Shown piece by piece: positions 63,582 to 64,000 of a stretch of DNA of 64,000 bases (positions are counted from its first letter, which is position 1; each line of letters starts with the position of its first letter). The position numbers were made by a program, and so were the translations under genes. The stretch covers positions 310,001 through 374,000 of the forward strand of contig JAKPDO010000019.1 in NCBI GenBank assembly GCA_029552545.1, read 5' to 3'. This DNA comes from Planctomycetota bacterium. Lineage in GTDB: Bacteria; Planctomycetota; Phycisphaerae; Sedimentisphaerales; Anaerohalosphaeraceae. Below the pieces are notes generated by a model. The model was not told the origin of the DNA, did not search any database, and saw only the letters and a program-made list of their open reading frames with translations.

Positions 63582-64000
63582 TATTGTTCTCTTGGCGGAT
63601 TGGATACCGCCGGCGGAAAAGGAAGATGTCTGTAATCATCAGACGACTTATCTCTGCATGCAGGCAGAGCTTTACAAGACGACCATGCTCTCTCAGCACG
63701 CTCTTTATCTGTACCTTATTGTCTTTTCTTCATTTCTTCCTGGTCAATATATCCCAATAACTCCCCAATTCCATAAGGATGTTCGGTTATGCTGTTGAAA
63801 AAATCGTATCTATAGGTGGCCGCTCCATCTAAATGGGTAATTGCACGGGACTTCAGCCCTTTTTGTTTAATTTTGTCGAATATAGATTCGGGTATCCGGC
63901 CGCTGGACTCATGCCCTGTGTGAAGAAAACGATTATAATAACGTCCATCGCTGTAAACGGTCGTATATTGAATGGGTTCTTGGCCATAGACGCCGATTAT
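63581..64000 (-). pseudogene. RHS-like toxin-tip frame running off the window (5' partial) with in-frame TAA
   Basis: The minus-strand frame is open from the window edge to TAA at 63716-63718 (…YIDQEEMKKRQ). In the same frame the next 44 codons (GTDKERAERAWSSCKALPAC...) read like natural protein. They end at 63581-63583, where TAATG joins the stop to the start of the next gene. This stop-start overlap fits a toxin tip coupled to its immunity gene, with a nonsense codon at 63716. The 5' part lies outside the window, and no toxin family is recognised. It could instead be a normal gene ending at 63716. Confidence 0.5.

Noticed and set aside
1..64000. CRISPR arrays, insertion sequences, prophage, rRNA
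   Set aside because: I found no regular short repeats with spacers, no transposase or integrase, no phage structural genes and no rRNA sequence.

Overview
The window looks like a chromosomal segment of a planctomycete, most likely an anaerobic member of the Phycisphaerae (Sedimentisphaerales-like). This is an inference. It rests on large secreted LamG/Ig proteins ending in single dockerin-like repeats, a PEP-CTERM protein, an ECF sigma factor paired with a FecR-type membrane regulator, an isolated pseudopilin next to carbohydrate-active enzymes, RHS-type debris, and an energy-conserving membrane complex related to group 4 hydrogenases. There is one tRNA gene (Gly, GCC). I saw no rRNA, CRISPR array, insertion sequence or prophage.

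Layout. (1) 1-4.07 kb: the end of a secreted or structural protein and a dockerin-bearing GH2 enzyme. (2) 4.07-12.09 kb, minus strand: a tightly overlapping operon starting with an HTH-PTS EIIA regulator, then hyfB-, hyfC-, hyfE-, hyfF-, hyfG- and hyfI-like genes. The large subunit has lost all four cysteines that hold the NiFe site, so this is an energy-converting hydrogenase-related (Ehr) complex and not a hydrogenase. (3) 12.4-36.2 kb, plus strand: a polysaccharide-degradation locus. It holds GH105, GH16 and GH2 enzymes, a BNR_4 protein whose putative catalytic residues resemble ulvan lyases (PL24/PL25), five LamG/Ig/dockerin surface proteins, a PEP-CTERM protein, a pseudopilin, and an embedded ECF sigma/FecR pair whose outer domain looks like a carbohydrate-binding NPCBM module. 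(4) 36.2-36.7 kb: a gene-free stretch with a promoter, several hairpins and an intrinsic terminator, a good candidate for an unannotated structured RNA. (5) 36.7-42.4 kb: a NYN-domain protein with a cold-shock-like tail, and two tandem TonB-dependent receptors with no SusD.

(6) 42.6-50.7 kb: housekeeping genes: YjbQ family, tRNA-Gly, trigger factor, two ClpP genes, a lipoprotein, an orphan DNA methyltransferase, Lnt and a HEAT-repeat lipoprotein. (7) 51.0-57.7 kb: a cell-shape operon: an MreC-like coiled-coil protein, a 52-residue membrane peptide, MreB, MreC, MreD, PBP2 and a lipoprotein. RodA is not in the window. (8) 57.7-59.4 kb, minus strand: a beta-helix-type secreted protein with a dockerin tail. 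(9) 59.6-64 kb, minus strand: a decaying array of RHS core fragments alternating with small membrane-anchored proteins and an ankyrin lipoprotein. This fits orphan polymorphic toxin tips and their immunity genes, and at least two members carry in-frame stop codons.

Working model: the outer-surface proteins and lyase/hydrolases break down an anionic, possibly rhamnose/uronate-rich polysaccharide, the two TonB receptors may import products, and the sigma/FecR pair may sense the glycan. The Ehr complex is probably an ion-pumping oxidoreductase for fermentative metabolism, perhaps controlled by PTS phosphorylation state.
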